Assembly (NCBI GenBank): GCA_002118135.1
Contig: BDIU01000416.1
Location: forward strand, 142,881-206,880
Length of the DNA stretch: 64,000 nucleotides
Source: Trebouxia sp. TZW2008
Lineage: Eukaryota > Chlorophyta > Trebouxiophyceae > Trebouxiales > Trebouxiaceae
Direction of reading: 5' to 3'
Part shown: piece after piece, positions 34,701 to 46,972 of the stretch
Layout of the letters: each line of letters begins with the position of its first letter
Numbering within the stretch: the first letter of the stretch is position 1
The notes under the pieces: generated by a model
The model's database searches: none
The model's input: only the letters and a program-made list of their open reading frames with translations
Told to the model about the DNA's origin: nothing
Translations under genes and position numbers: made by a program

Positions 34701-36261
34701 CACATTGGCTGAAAGGAGGTGCTTACCCCCTCTTGAGCTGTATACCAGTATAGGTGAGTGTCAGATGGAATGCTGGCAGCCAACTCTGTGACATTCACTG
34801 CCAGGTTCTGCCTGAGACTCTGCAAAAACAAGCATTGCTCATATTGGCTTGTCCAGCAAACAAACATGATTACTGCGCAACTTAATACTGGTGCAATGGG
34901 CAACGCGGCTGACAGAGACAATGTGCTGAGCAGTCCAGATCATGCAGAAGAGTCACGACGCAGGCAGACGTTTGCTGATCAGAGCTGATGCTGAACCAAC
35001 CAGACACTTGTGCTCTAGTGTATGTGGCACACAGAGACAAGTTCTGCTGGCACTATGCAGACCAACTGTGCAACAGCCCAAGAGTGCACATCAGAGCTGC
35101 TGTGAGATACTTGAATAGGTAGCAATATGCACTGTGTCCCAACACGCAAAACGGGCTCATGTCATGCACAAACTCTGCAAGGAGATGGCATCGTACCTCT
35201 GCAGACATTATCAGCCTGTCTGCCTGGTTTGGAAGCGTAACTTCATATTCTTCAACCTTTGCTAGCTGTTTGGCTACTTCACCACCAGCCTTGTAGTTGA
35301 TGAATTCTGCGTCATGCTACACGCTTGCAGCCGTTGTATCAGAGAGTTGGTGCATCAAACTAGACAGGGTAACAGCTGATGTCATGTGATGGCGTTGACT
35401 GTGGATCAGCTGATGCAATTTGGCCCTGTTAGCTGTTGATGCTGTCGACATCAACGCATTGCTGCCATGCGATTGTATAGCAGAGTCATGCACCCTACCT
35501 GACAAAATAGCTATATCATCTGGCTCACCCAGAAACACTGCAGGGATGTTGCTGACCTGAGCAGCGTAGAACAGTGCAGCTTTGCCGCCTGAGCTAAGAC
35601 CTGCATAAGACACAAAGCTTGCTATGCAATCTTGCCTGAGGTGCAAACAAACATCATGCAGGACAACAGCTGTCAATATGCAATGCAGCTTGCAGACATC
35701 CATGATGCTTACCAAACAGGGCTACACAGAATCTGCCAGGCAAGCTGTTGATAAATCGCGCTGCAGCAGCCATGTCCTTGACCTGCACAGGTATACAGCT
35801 TGTGCAGAAGGTGATGGGAAAGAAAACAGCGGCTGCTTTGCCAAAGCATGGCGCACCGTAGATTCGCAGCCGGGTCCTACTTCTGTCCCGCAGCTTTCGC
35901 CTCGGCCGGCTACGTCCACAGCGAGAGAGCTGACATTGTGTGTCACAGCCAAGTGCTGCTGTATCTGGGGATTTGGCCACCATTCCTTATGGATAGTGGC
36001 AGCTGGGAAGAGGATCACGACCGCGTCGGAGCCTGTGTCCCGAAAGTTGCCGACCAAATAGGTGCAATCTGCATTGCGAAAAGCTACTTTCCGTTGACCG
36101 TCCCAGACCGGGTCGCCTTTGGGAAAGAGGCGTGGGTCGCTGACAAAGCCTGGCGCGGCGAACGGGCTTCCCCAACAGTTCAATCCGCAGGAGCAGAATT
36201 GGGCACCAAGGACGAGCAACAATAGTGTCAGGCGTAGATTGCAGCGTCGCACAGGCAGCAT
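31707..36261 (-). CDS. Secreted two-domain protein: alpha/beta-hydrolase-like plus five-bladed beta-propeller
   Basis: Eight exons (minus): 36261-35857, 35782-35713, 35600-35499, 35306-35197, 34819-34727, 34277-33941, 33156-33117 and 32541-31707. They total 1,992 bases with every phase agreeing, giving 663 residues. The start MLPVRRCNLRLTLLLLVLG is a typical signal peptide; an upstream in-frame Met at 36324 is less likely. Residues ~75-200 resemble an alpha/beta hydrolase: a VVILFPAA strand, DVAGRGES (the D-x-x-G-x-G-x-S loop) and GLSSGG as nucleophile elbow with a Ser between glycines, then AVFLGEPDD. A basic linker (RRRLRRKK) follows. From ~residue 375, DGPFVYQNELHLSYAIE, KNWGVYEHAQHLYIFYTL and FGDGDKYSSF resemble the repeated blades of GH43/GH130-type propellers. 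Function is likely cell-wall or glycan processing (inference). Several N-glycosylation sequons support secretion. Confidence 0.75.
34365..34537 (+). mobile_element. Pogo-like MITE copy 2
   Basis: Same family as 49688-49865: left end TACACTCTTTTTGTAACGAC, internal TTTGTCCTTACATC and CAGTGATTGATTACCAATGG, right end AAGAGGTTACTGTG. It lies inside an intron of the secreted hydrolase/propeller gene. The terminal repeats have diverged. Confidence 0.65.
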
Positions 36262-37189
36262 TGATGTCCGTATGTGACGGCCGTGACAGCATCCGGCCGC
36301 ACAAGCCGTTGACGATGGTTTCAAAATGGCTAGATGCTGCTGCGTTTAAGGTCACGTGTGTCGCAGCCTCCTCGTGCTGCCTCGTGGCGTCAACTGACTT
36401 TACACGAGGGGTGAGTAAGTGACGGGTCAAGCAGCAGTTGCTCAAGCTGAACACTTGCTTTTTGCTGTGCACAATCTCTCGGCGCATTTTGTGTGGACCA
36501 TCCATAATAGCAGGGATCTGAAAGTGAATTTAGGCCCTGATGCACAACTCCGTGCAAGCAGAGAAAGCTTTCAAGTTGACACTGTGTCGCTGTGTAGAAT
36601 GCAAAGAGTTCAAACGAAGGCCACACCAGCTCACACTGATGAGACCCAAGCAAAGGTTCCATGCAGCTGCACTTGCTGACGCCGCGCGGCAAACATCAAT
36701 GCAAATTCACGTTGGAGCCAGTACGATACCAAAGTCACAATTGCAGACGCATCTTTATTTATCAATCCATCAACCAGCCAAGCAATGAACCAAAATGGTT
36801 GGCTCACGCGTGCATACGGCTGCCTTGACAATTTTGCCTGTTCACACGCTTGCTGATCAGAGTGATTACACAGTCGTCTGAGGCACTGTCAGCTTTGACA
36901 GCTTGGACGAGACGCTGACAATGGCTGTTAGAAATAGCGCGTGACTAAGATTCTTTCTGCACGTGAGTCTGGTGGGTCAGGCCGCGAGTACGAGCAATCA
37001 GAAGCCCTGCCAGAAGCTGTATGCGCTCAGGGCTTTTACGCAAAAACAGTTGCACAACCTTCTGCCAGATTTCAGGTCCATTGCAGACGCTTGAGACTTC
37101 CCTGACGTATCAGCCATCCCTGAACAGCCTTGACGGCGTTGATCTAAAGCTACTGCTTTGTGTTTTGGCTTATTACCGCTCGTGGGGGC
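36262..37189. other. Shared upstream region of two divergent genes
   Basis: About 930 bp separate the start of the secreted hydrolase/propeller gene (minus) and the bZIP gene (plus). No convincing exon is seen. It presumably holds both promoters; I could not identify specific sites. Confidence 0.5.
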
Positions 37190-40100
37190 ATGAACATGCC
37201 CAGCCAGAATGCGACTGGTCTCGACATGTTTGTCGGATCCGGCTTGGATTACCTGCCCGAGGTCAGCCTTGAGGATTTGGACACGGACCTGTTGAGCTCA
37301 AACATATCCCCAAACCTCGGTCAAGACTTGTCCAACGGCTTCACTCCACTGGCAGCTTCACTTGGGACATTTGGGCCTGGTAGCAGATACATGTTGGACC
37401 CCTACCTGCCTTCAGTAGCTCAGCTATCCCAGCTTCCTTTCATGCCTGCAGCAGGCAATCCTCCTATGCCAAGCTGGAACTTAGGTGCGCCAAAATCACC
37501 AATGTTCTCGTTGTGGCGTGACTTTAACTACAGTAGCATCGCAGTTTGCGTGTTGCTGCAGGAACAAGCGCTAGTCAACCTGCACAGCCATTTGGACTCA
37601 TGGATCCTGCAGCAAATGCGCAGCTGGAGCCATTTAGTCATGCAGATCATTCCGGCACTGCTTCAGGATCAGGGGAGCTCAACCCAGGAGCTCCAGAGAC
37701 TATGGATGCCAAAGCCAAGATACGAGACAAAAACAAAAGAGCGCAAAAACGGTTTCGTGAGCGAAAAAAGGTGGGGTGCTGACAATTTTCCCTGTCTCCT
37801 GAGCTCTATCCTGCACACCATTGCCCCGGGAACTTGACTGACGGACAATGCCGCCTCAGCCCAATGACAGGAGCTAGGCATAGAGATTGCGCCCTTACAG
37901 CTCATAAGGCTTTGCCAACTGTCAGCTGCAGTTTTGCACAAGCAAGCTATTGCTTTACAGGCCTTGAGCAAAGCACCATGCAATACTTTGCTACTTGCAT
38001 GCTGACAGATGCTCTCTCCTGCACATTGTTGGCCCATGTGGCATGTCAACCTAAACTTGAGCTGCTGACACTTTTTAGAAGTTGTGGCATCTGTACCACA
38101 CCAGATGCAAGTCTGTCTGTGTGACAGGAAATACTGAGTGCTTGCTCAAAGGCATGCAGCTAAAGGTAATGCCATAGTGCATGACGCAATCATATACAGG
38201 AGCAAGCTCAGGAGACAGAGCAACAGCTGACAGACCTGACTGCTGAGATATATAGATTCCAGGCCAGGACAGATATTCCTGTTGTCAATTTTGTAGTGCT
38301 CAGGGCAATGGTGTGCAGGATAGAGCTCAGGAGACAACAACACAGACATAGACCTGACTGCTGAGATGGAAAGAATCCAGGCTGAGACATTTCTTCTTGT
38401 TCTGGTTGTTATAGAGCATGGGGCAATGGTGTGCAGGAAAGAGCACGGGAGACAGGGAAACAGATGACAGACCTGACTGCTGAGATGGAAGAAATCCAGG
38501 CTGAGACATTTCTTCTTGTTCTGGTTGTTATAGAGCATGGAGCAATGGTGTGCAGGAAAGAGCACAGGAGACAGGGAAACAGATGACAGACCTGACTGCT
38601 GAGATGGACAGGACCCAAGCTGAGACAGTCATTCTTGTTTCGATTGTTGTATGGCATTGGGCAATGATATGCAGGAGAGAGCACAGGAGACAGGGAAACA
38701 GATGACAGACCTGACTGCTGAGATGGACAGGACCCAAGCTGAGACAGTCATTCTTGTTTCGATTGTTATATGGCATTGGGCAATGATATGCAGGAGAGAG
38801 CTCAAGAGACAGAGAAACAGATGACAGACCTGACTGCTGAGATGGAAACAATCCAGGCTGAGACAAAGAAGCTAGAGGAGAGGAATCAGCTGCTGGAGAA
38901 AGTTTTGAGCCTGAACAAAATAGAGGCGCCAGCTCCTTCAAGAGGTCCTTTAGAACTTGTAAGACGCTTCTTTATGCTTTCTCTGCTCTTGCTTCCTTTC
39001 CACCCCTTCATGCAGCTGTTCAATGCAACGATGACTCCACTCCTGTACAAGGCAGACTTTTCAGTCAGCGCGACCAGTAATGTGTCATGTTTGTTGCCGC
39101 CTGAGCATGCAACACACACTGACCCATGCTTCTTGGCCAGCACTCAAGCTCCTCGTATGATCATTTAAAATTGGCAATTTTGTCTCACATCCTTGTAATG
39201 TATTGCAATGTATTTGAGTTGCATCCTTCTACAAGTTGTCCTATGTCGGTTCATCATTGCAGACTCCTGACACCTTGAAGACCCGCTGCAACCCCTATGG
39301 AGCGGAGTTTGAGGTCTTCCCACCTGACAAAGTGCTGCCTGTTTCAGTCCTCACAACACAACGAAAGGCCATGACAGTTCAAGAGATCAAGGACATGTCG
39401 TGGGAGCAGCATGTGCTTCTGTGGAAGGTATGACATGTCCATGCATGTTGAGGCTGCTTTTATAGATGGCGGTTCCTTCTCTCAAGATCACTCTCAATGC
39501 TGTGTACTTCCTTGTCACCACCTGTTGCAATGGCACAAATTTGGATATGCCAAATGCACCTGTTTGCGGCTCACTACGTCAAGAATTGCATGCTCTTTCT
39601 GCTGTTAGTGCCCAGCAGCATTTTGCTGTGGCTGCCAATAGCGCCATACATTGCTGCATACAAAGCTTGTTTGCAATAGGGCAGCATACGTCACGTCTGT
39701 TTGCGCACAGCTTTCTACTCCCGCCTGCTGCATAAAGCATGCATGACATCTGTGCAGCAAAGTCTGCATGTGCGCACTGCGCCTGTTCAACCAAAGATGC
39801 ATAAGCTTACCACCAACAGTAGCGCTGCAGAACGCCAAGTGTCTCATGACAACAAGCTCAGTAAACAGCCTACTAGCACCAAACTTCAAGACTCACAGCA
39901 GCTTAATGATGGTTATACTGTGCAGGCATATTGTGCCAAACTAGCAACCTTGCTGTCAAAAGCCAATGGTGACCCAGAGTCAGAGGCTGGCTTGGAATCA
40001 CAGGTGATTTTGCAGATCATGTGTAGTAGTGTGAGGTACCACCTCGCCGTCTAGCTAGCAATGCCTTTTATCCCATGCACGCTCTGTAACATCATCTGTG

Positions 40101-42336
40101 CACCATGAGTGGATGCTGTCATTAGACATGTTCAGCAAGGCAGCGACTGAGCTGTACAAGCTGGAGCAGAGGGCGCATTCTTGTCAGTGATTGTTGCTGC
40201 ACACATAACGCAGCATCATCATATGTTCATCCAGGCAAATTGAGTCAGGGCAACAGTCTCCCTGTGAGCTGCGGGCTGTTACAAATTGCGCAGAACATTG
40301 CCTGGCCCAAAGAGCATGACGCCTGGCACGGCTGTGACAAGCAACATCTTGTAGCGATGGATGAACGCCTACAGGGTGTGATCTTCTTGCAGTTATATGT
40401 TGCTTGCATGGAGGAAGCCCAAAAGTTGCTGTGATGTGACTTGCTTGTGTTGTCTGCAGAGTACAGTCCAAGAAGCGGTTGCCATGTGCTCAGTCAAAGC
40501 AATGTATGATCCTTACGGTTTGCAACACTTTTACATCGCACGTATGGAAGAGGCACGCCGTATCAGCAAGCAGAAGACACCCTCATCTGAGGCCATGGCA
40601 GCATTGATGGCTAAAGTACTGGTGCGCCCTTGCCCCCCCTTTCCCTCAGGAACTCCCCCCCTCCCCCCCCCGCCGCCCCCGCCGCATTATCCCCATCAGT
40701 TCTTATCTTCTCCCAAACATTGCTTGCAGCATTGTGAAAGCATTGACTTTGTTTATGTGCATGGCTCTGCCAGGTGTCGGCGTCTACACATATTCTCATG
40801 TTTGAGCTGTCGTCCAGCACTCGATCAATTTGCTAGAAGATGCATGCGTGACATTCTTCAGTCAGCCTTGTGGGTGCAGCTTTGTGTTTTGATCACTCAC
40901 GCAGAGATGCTGTCGACATTGCCAGTTCAAGCCTTCAAGAGCTTGCTTTGTACTCAGATATTTGCATGCATCACATGATGCACTTACTGTCTTTCATCCT
41001 GTGTCGGCAAGACTTGCAAAACGCAATGTCATGTTGCGTTCATTGGTTGACTGCAGGGGTCATTAGGTCTTTCAGATCAGCAGAAGCAGGGCCTACTTGA
41101 CTTGCGACAGTGGGTGCTGCCACAGATTGGCCAGCTTATGAGAGAGCGCGAGCGCCTCAGCACAGCTTTGCAATCCATCACCAAAGATGGCCATAAGCAG
41201 GTATGCCTGGCAAACAAAGCACAATGCCGCAGAACAATCATTTCAAGCCCGCATGAATAAGTTGTTGAGCACCTCTTTGGTTTTGGCAATATGCATGAGA
41301 CTAGCCTTTTGTTTTTGGTCTTGTCTGACAGCTCATGTGTTAAGGTGACTCATTCAGGCAAAAGCATACTGTGCCAAGCTAGCAGTGAGTTGCGTAGGCT
41401 GCAAAGTCCCATGCTGTTTGATCTGTTGCTTGTGCCGATCTGCATGGCATGCTATTGTTGTAGACCAGTCAACACAAACATGCAGCATTGATGCCTCGAC
41501 AGTTCAGAAGCATACATTGCTGCAGCATTTGCACTTGCAGGCTCCTCCTGAGCAATGTGCATATGTGTGTTTTATTGGACCAATGGATTCTTTAGAGCTT
41601 AAATGTTGCTATAATGGCCAACAATGGATTGCAGTAAAATTCTACCGCTTGCTCATTAGCTACCTCGTGGGAGTGTGCTACCAGATGACTGACTAAATAA
41701 ATATGCACGCAGGAAGTGCTGTTTGACAGCAAGCGCCTGTCTGACGCTCATGTCCAAGCAGCTGACATCTTGACAGAGCTTTACAGTAACCTGAAAGAGG
41801 ATTCAGTGCTGTCCATACAGATGTCAAGCGCACTCTGGCGCAAGGTCTGCCCCCAATGCTGCCGTGTACCTATTGCATGATTGTTAGCATGCTGCTAGCG
41901 AAGGGCCATGCTGCTAATGTCATGTGCCTTATCACTGAAACATAGCACACCGTTGTTGATTCATCACGCCCCAATCCTGTTAACTTCTCATGGTTGCAAA
42001 ATCTACATTTCCATCAAGTGTGACAATGCATGTGATGTGCATGCATGGCTATGGATGGCATGTCAACACAAAACCAATGACCAACTTTTGTACTGCTCAC
42101 CCCTATGCAATCTGTGCTGCTGACCACACCTGCGATCTGTGTCCCTGGTGCTGCAGCTGATCACTCCTTTCCAGCTGGCAACCATAGCAGTTGAGACATA
42201 TCCTTGGGTCCCTGACACTGGTGCATTGCTCAATCAACTTGCAGCTGAAGATGGGCAACCATCTGCAGTTGAGCTACTTGGCTTTGGGGAGTTTGGCGTT
42301 CATGCAAGCAACAGGACAGCAGTCAAAACCTCTTAG
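37190..42336 (+). CDS. bZIP transcription factor, 507 residues
   Basis: Nine exons: 37190-37484, 37562-37770, 38794-38958, 39263-39427, 39926-40003, 40460-40615, 41057-41200, 41713-41844 and 42157-42336 (stop). The total is 1,524 bases, and all joins after the second exon are phase 0. The N-terminal 98 residues are acidic/hydrophobic (SLEDLDTDLL), like an activation region. The basic region KNKRAQKRFRERKK (about residues 154-167) ends exactly at an exon boundary and matches N-x2-AQ-x2-FR-x-R of AP-1-like bZIPs. The next exon supplies the zipper (MTDLTAEMETIQAE, then LEERNQLLEKVLSL). C-terminal helices (SWEQHVLLWK, FYIARMEEARRI, LITPFQLATIAVETYPW) resemble the conserved C-terminal part of other green-algal bZIPs, as far as I recall. 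It should be a nuclear DNA-binding dimer; targets are unknown. An alternative donor 6 bases downstream (40622) is also in phase. Confidence 0.88.
38200..38870 (+). repeat. Six-copy array of the bZIP leucine-zipper exon, 118-119 bp period
   Basis: Acceptor-plus-exon copies start at 38200, 38319, 38437, 38556, 38675 and 38794. Each repeats TGCAG (or TACAG) then about 65-70 bases encoding ERAQETEKQMTDLTAEM variants and the intervening intron-like sequence. Only the last continues into the remaining zipper heptads and a GTAAGA donor at 38959. The copy at 38319 carries a frame-breaking deletion. Copies at 38437-38675 keep the frame through about 21 codons but have no clear donor. Confidence 0.92.
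40637..40686. other. C-rich tract inside a bZIP intron
   Basis: Runs of 5-10 cytosines separated by short gaps follow the exon ending at 40615/40621; the complementary strand could form a G-quadruplex. A comparable G-rich tract is at 16690-16775 in the ATPase gene. Confidence 0.6.
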
Positions 42337-42399
42337 CTTGCTGTGGTGTCAATATGAGAAAGCTGATGGAAGGCTCTCAAAGCAGGACAAATTAGGCAC

Positions 42400-42535
42400 A
42401 CCACAGACAAAGGGCTGAGCCCTCGTAGGTCATGTTTTTGCTGGTTGCTGCTTTGAGAGCAGCAATCCCGGGCTACCTTTTTAGACAGAGGCTCCAATTA
42501 TGGCGCCTAATTGCATAGGCTTTTCTTTTCTATGC
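42400..42535 (+). repeat. Dispersed ~130 bp repeat, copy 3
   Basis: Matches 7262-7395 over most of its length: GGGCTGAGCCCT, the palindrome TTGCTGCTTTGAGAGCAGCAA, TTTTAGACAGAGGCTCC, GGCGCCTAATTGCATAG and a TTCTTTTC end. It lies just after the bZIP stop codon and may be part of its 3' UTR. Confidence 0.75.
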
Positions 42536-44563
42536 TGATCCGCTGCTCAGTCTTGAAGAGATAGATTGCAGTGATTGACTTTCCGGTGAATGCTTGTGAA
42601 GTGAACGCAAATACTCAGTGTTGCATACAATTGACTGTACTGCAGCAGGCACTGTCTGCACTTCTGGTTCTAGAATCCAGTGAATCAGCCATTAGACTTA
42701 GTACAGCTTCTGAACTTTGTTCGCATCGGCTAGACATGTTGGTTGTTTTACTGACCGACTGCATCAATTTTGTCAGGAATTTTGTCATGAAGTCCGTCAC
42801 TTAAGTCCCAAAATGCTATGTCAAAACGAGTGTTGTACAAAGGGATTTTGTATTTGAAGCATACAGATGATCAAGCCCACAGTGGCACAGACTGCAATGC
42901 TGGCAATTTTGTACATCATGCTCGTGTCTCATCGTCAACGCTGCTTCTGTTCAGCTAGCTATGCAATTTAAACCTTGATGCATAACATTTGTCTGAAGTA
43001 AGACTGTCGATTTCATGACTTGAATGCTTCTTGTATGATACAGCGCTGGGCACAGCTGCATGAAATGTGTATGCTCAAGGGGTCAGACACACTTAGGCTG
43101 CACTCAACCAAAGATTTTCTCCTTTGCTGACTGTAGACTGTCGCCGACCTTTTCACCAGCTTCTTCATACCTGCAAGTGGTCACCATTCACAGTCATCAA
43201 GTGGGTGAGGTAGGCGTTGCTTTTGCTGCAAGAAGTGCATGCCATGCATACTTTGCAGCGATGCTGATCAGTGCAGGCAATGCACTGCACCCACTTGCTC
43301 TTGCCCTCAGGGTAGTACGCGTCTCCCTCTGTAGTGCTATCAGACCTCGGCTGGTCAAGCGTGGATGGAGTGGTGTCATTTTCCCTGCAAATTGCATCAG
43401 TGTTTCATGCCTGCCTGCTGCAGATCATCACCAGGCCATCAGTATGCCTGAAGTACTGTTTGCCGATGGCACACGTCCTGAGCAAGCGTACGCACGTTCA
43501 TACACTCACGATGTTGTGACGTGTGTATCCGCCGAGTCCTCTGTTTTGTTTTGAAACGCCTTTGCAGCTTCTACAGAGTCTTCTATCGAGCTTGACTTGG
43601 GTTTTTCAGACATGTTTCCGGTGCTGGGCGTCGATGCCTGAATTCAGCTGCAAAATTCCTGTGAGTTCTGGCGTCTGCGTCGGAATTGTACTCAACGAGC
43701 ATAGCGGGACCTGACGCTGACTGTAAATATGACTGCATGCAGCTGCACCTACTTGTCACCTGTTAAGACCGCTTTCCACCAAATGGACGCACGTCTCTCC
43801 CTTCTTGCGAGGATTACGATGTGGCAGCGTTGGCAACGGAGGAAGGTTGGCGCTTCTTGCGCCGGAAGCCAAGAATTGATTGTTGCTACCCTCGACTAGA
43901 CTCAGCTTTCGATTGGGGACACCCGCTTTCCTCCCCACCGAGCCCGAGCCCACCCTCCCTGGTCTAGCAGTGGCCAAGCACAACTGGTTCAAGTCATTGA
44001 CTGTTCCGAAGTGGCTGCAGCCCACTACTGCATGCATTGTCAAGTTGCTGCTGACCAAGCAGCTCAAGGGTCTGTGCAGTTGAATGGCACAAGGTGTTGT
44101 GAGTGCAAACGGATCAACAGTTGACTCAGGGATTGGCTTGATGTATGTGCTCTTTTTGCAGCGCTATGTTTCCTTTAGAAGGTAGCACACAGAAGCAATT
44201 TGCACAAACACGCAGCTGACTTTACTGAGCCCAGCAGCCCTTGCAGGCAAATTCAACAGTAATGTCATACTCTACTGTGACAGTTGAAACACAATGTCTA
44301 CACCATTGGGTGTCATGATGGGAGCCTCTGTGGAGCAGCCTTAGATCATCAGTATGTTCATGAAAGGATCATTGCCAGCTAAATCTATACAGTCAGCATT
44401 TGGGTCTGTATTTGTCATGTACTTCAGGGCTTACATTGCAAGCATGCTTGCCTGTCAAAAGTCTAAGCGCGTGACAAGCTGTAAAGACTGCAGAAAACTA
44501 GCTGAAAACCAAATTCACATGACTGACCAAAGGCCTTCTGAACAAAACTGTTGTGCTAGCTAT
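42536..44563. other. Region with no confident gene
   Basis: A plus open frame 43060-43554 (164 codons) has no recogn­isable domain. A short plus segment near 43565-43635 (SSIELDLGFSDMFPVLGVDA then stop), preceded by TTTGCAG, could be a terminal exon. A minus frame (43756-44067) is also open. I cannot assemble these into a gene. The rest shows nothing. Confidence 0.4.
44431..44435 (-). terminator. Possible TGTAA poly(A) signal of the F-box/LRR gene
   Basis: TGTAA on the minus strand, about 130 bases after the stop codon. TGTAA is the usual green-algal poly(A) signal; the short motif could be chance. Confidence 0.3.
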
Positions 44564-46097
44564 CTATCTGGCTGTATCACACCACAGAAGCGGCTTCCAC
44601 TTGTGCTCCAAGTCTATCTGAATTGACCGTCTGCAGAACATGTCCTGACATAGCAAGTTCACTAGCTTGAGGAAAGATTGTGCTATCTGATCTTCCCGGT
44701 CTGCAGCACCATTGTAACTAGCCTTCAGCAGTACAATTCTCTCTAGTTTTGACAACCTCTTGATAAGGCGGATAACCATGGCAATGATATCATTGTACGC
44801 CATGTCTGTAGCGTCAAAACTCAACAGCTGCAATTCGGAAGCTTTATCTAGTACACTGACATCCAGAAAAGATGAGCGCTCCTGAAACTGCAGCTCCTTC
44901 AAGTTTGTCAGATATGGCCCTGCCGGCAGCATCCTAAACTTGTTCCAGCCTAAGTCAAGTGACGTCACGCTTGTGATGCTCAAGATATCATCAGGAAACT
45001 GCTCCAGACTACTTGAGATAGACAGTCGCTTGAGGGATGTAAGAGCAGAGATTCCAGACAGCTCGAGGTGCTGCCCTGGTCTGTAGTCCTCGCTCAACAG
45101 CAGACTGGTGAGGTGATTCATTCCCCCTGAAGTGAAGTCAAAGCTGCGTGCGCCAGTCCTGACAAGAGACAACTCCAGTAGACATGAGTAGCCACCAGGG
45201 AAGACATTGCTTGCTAATGGCACATTTCTCAGAGAAAGGGATTGCAAATGTTGAAAGTTGCTCGGTAGGTGGACACGTACAAAGGGACTTGCTTCCTTGA
45301 ACTCCAAGACAAGGTGCTGCAAATGTAGATCCTCCAGGCCATCAAGCTCCATCTCATCGAAGCTCTCTAGCTGTACGTGTAGGTTTTGCAGCTTGTGACT
45401 GAATAAGACTGAAATCCATAATAGGCTTGAGCTGCACACTGATCCCAACAGTTTGATAGAGCGAAGGTGCTGAAAACCGCAGCGCAACAGCTGCACGAGG
45501 CCATCTTCGCTGCCCCGTGATATATTGTCGATTGTGAGGGCATGTGTGTGTCTGCAGTGCCTTGATGCCCAGAGTGCCAGCTTTGACCAATCTGCAGGGG
45601 GCTGAGTCAGATCCAGGTGCTCCCAGGCCACGCTGTGCTCCGACAGCGCATTGGCCCACTCTCTGGACACCAGAGGCATCACTTTCAGCCTGCAAGAGAG
45701 CCTGTCTGCTTAGACATGAGTGCTCACTTGCGAAAGCGTGACGTTTCAACTCCCAGACAATCCACTGATCAAGCAACTTTGACCGGATCGACAGCAATCT
45801 CACAGATCCAGGACTTGCAGACGCTTACTTTTCATGGCAGGGAAGTTCTGCGAAAACGAACTGTAGGAGCTCCGCTGGTAGCGTGTCGATGGGAACTTCG
45901 TCAACCTCAGACAACGCCTTCATGGCCTCAAATTTCGAACAGTATGTTACGCTTTCCACTATCTCGAGTAGTACTGAGTTTGCAGTAGCCAACCCGAGGC
46001 TGTCAAGCTGATCCCATGCAGCAAAGCGGCATCTTGAGGTTTCGGAAAAGTATCGCGCCATTGCCATGTTTCGTAACGCTCGTGCTCTGTCCGACAC
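44564..46097 (-). CDS. F-box / leucine-rich-repeat protein, 464 residues
   Basis: Two exons (minus), 46097-45829 and 45689-44564, join in phase 2 (GAAAA|GTAAGC; TTGCAG|G), giving 464 residues. The F-box-like motif IDTLPAELLQFVFAELPCHE is followed across the intron by LVSREWANAL, about residues 68-105. The rest holds leucine-rich repeats such as LTSLKRLSISSSLEQFP and VTSLDLGWNKFRMLP, consistent with a ring of LRRs. Such proteins usually act as substrate receptors of SCF ubiquitin ligases; the target here is unknown. The N-terminal 60 residues show no motif. Unlike its neighbours, this gene has only one intron and no exon copies. Confidence 0.8.
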
Positions 46098-46972
46098 GCA
46101 GTGCTGACATGCGCAAACACACGCGCTCCGACTCGCCAGAGCAGTACTTTAATTCTTCACTGTGCAGCTAGACGTAGCTGTACGGGCAGTGCACGGGCTG
46201 CCAGCACGGCGTGGAATGACCAAGTTTGCGAGATCCTTTCATTCTTGGGCATTGAAATACAGTCATGAAGCAGCCGCCCATGCGCGCTGATCTTGATACA
46301 TGATCATCAACATGGTCAAGGTACTGCTAGGTCGACTGCCACGTTCAGCAGCTTCGACCAGACATGCAGCTGCAACAGAATGATCAGATTCTCACGATCT
46401 CATGATTGAGCTGAAAGCAAGATTCTCAGCTTCTGATGCCCTGTACATGCTTGCAGATTTGCGTTGCACAGGCGACTCATGGCTGAGATGCATGCACATG
46501 TGCTGTACAGCATTCAAGTGACATAAGCACTGGAGTCAATGTTGTTTACCGCTTACAATCGATTTATTGATACTAAATTGTTGCACCATCATTCTCCTAA
46601 GTCAGACCAAGCAGTGAGTCTCAAGCAGGTACGCAGCATGCCGGAGCTTGTGCTCAATACATGTACGTGCACAAATAGCTTTCCAAGTACTGAAACCACA
46701 TCTGACACAAACACACACATTATAAATACATGGCTAAAAGCATATCTAGTCTGAAAGCACAGAGCAACATTATCCAAAACCAAATCGAGTCAGTACACAC
46801 TATAGTACGCATACCAGTGTACAGTTGGCTGCGCCAGACTTGGAACTACATTGCAAAGCTGACGAGCAATGATGCCAGCTGTTGCGGGCCACAGGGTGGA
46901 GTAGTAATAGCAGCACCATCAAGAGTCAGCAAACAGAGGGGTGCTGATTTGTGACACAATGTTTGTGGGCTT
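46098..46972. other. Intergenic between two minus-strand genes
   Basis: This holds the upstream region of the F-box gene and the 3' flank of the ferric reductase gene. I see no coding exon. A minus TGTAA lies at 46553-46557. Confidence 0.5.
46553..46557 (-). terminator. Possible TGTAA poly(A) signal of the ferric reductase gene
   Basis: TGTAA on the minus strand about 415 bases after the stop codon at 46973. Weak evidence by itself. Confidence 0.25.

Noticed and set aside
38146..38941. Five overlapping minus-strand frames of 60-139 codons
   Set aside because: They are antisense shadows of the 119 bp zipper-exon array, repeated because the array repeats.
43060..43554. 164-codon plus frame as a gene
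   Set aside because: No domain, no supporting splice partners, and composition typical of chance open frames in this region; left as unassigned.
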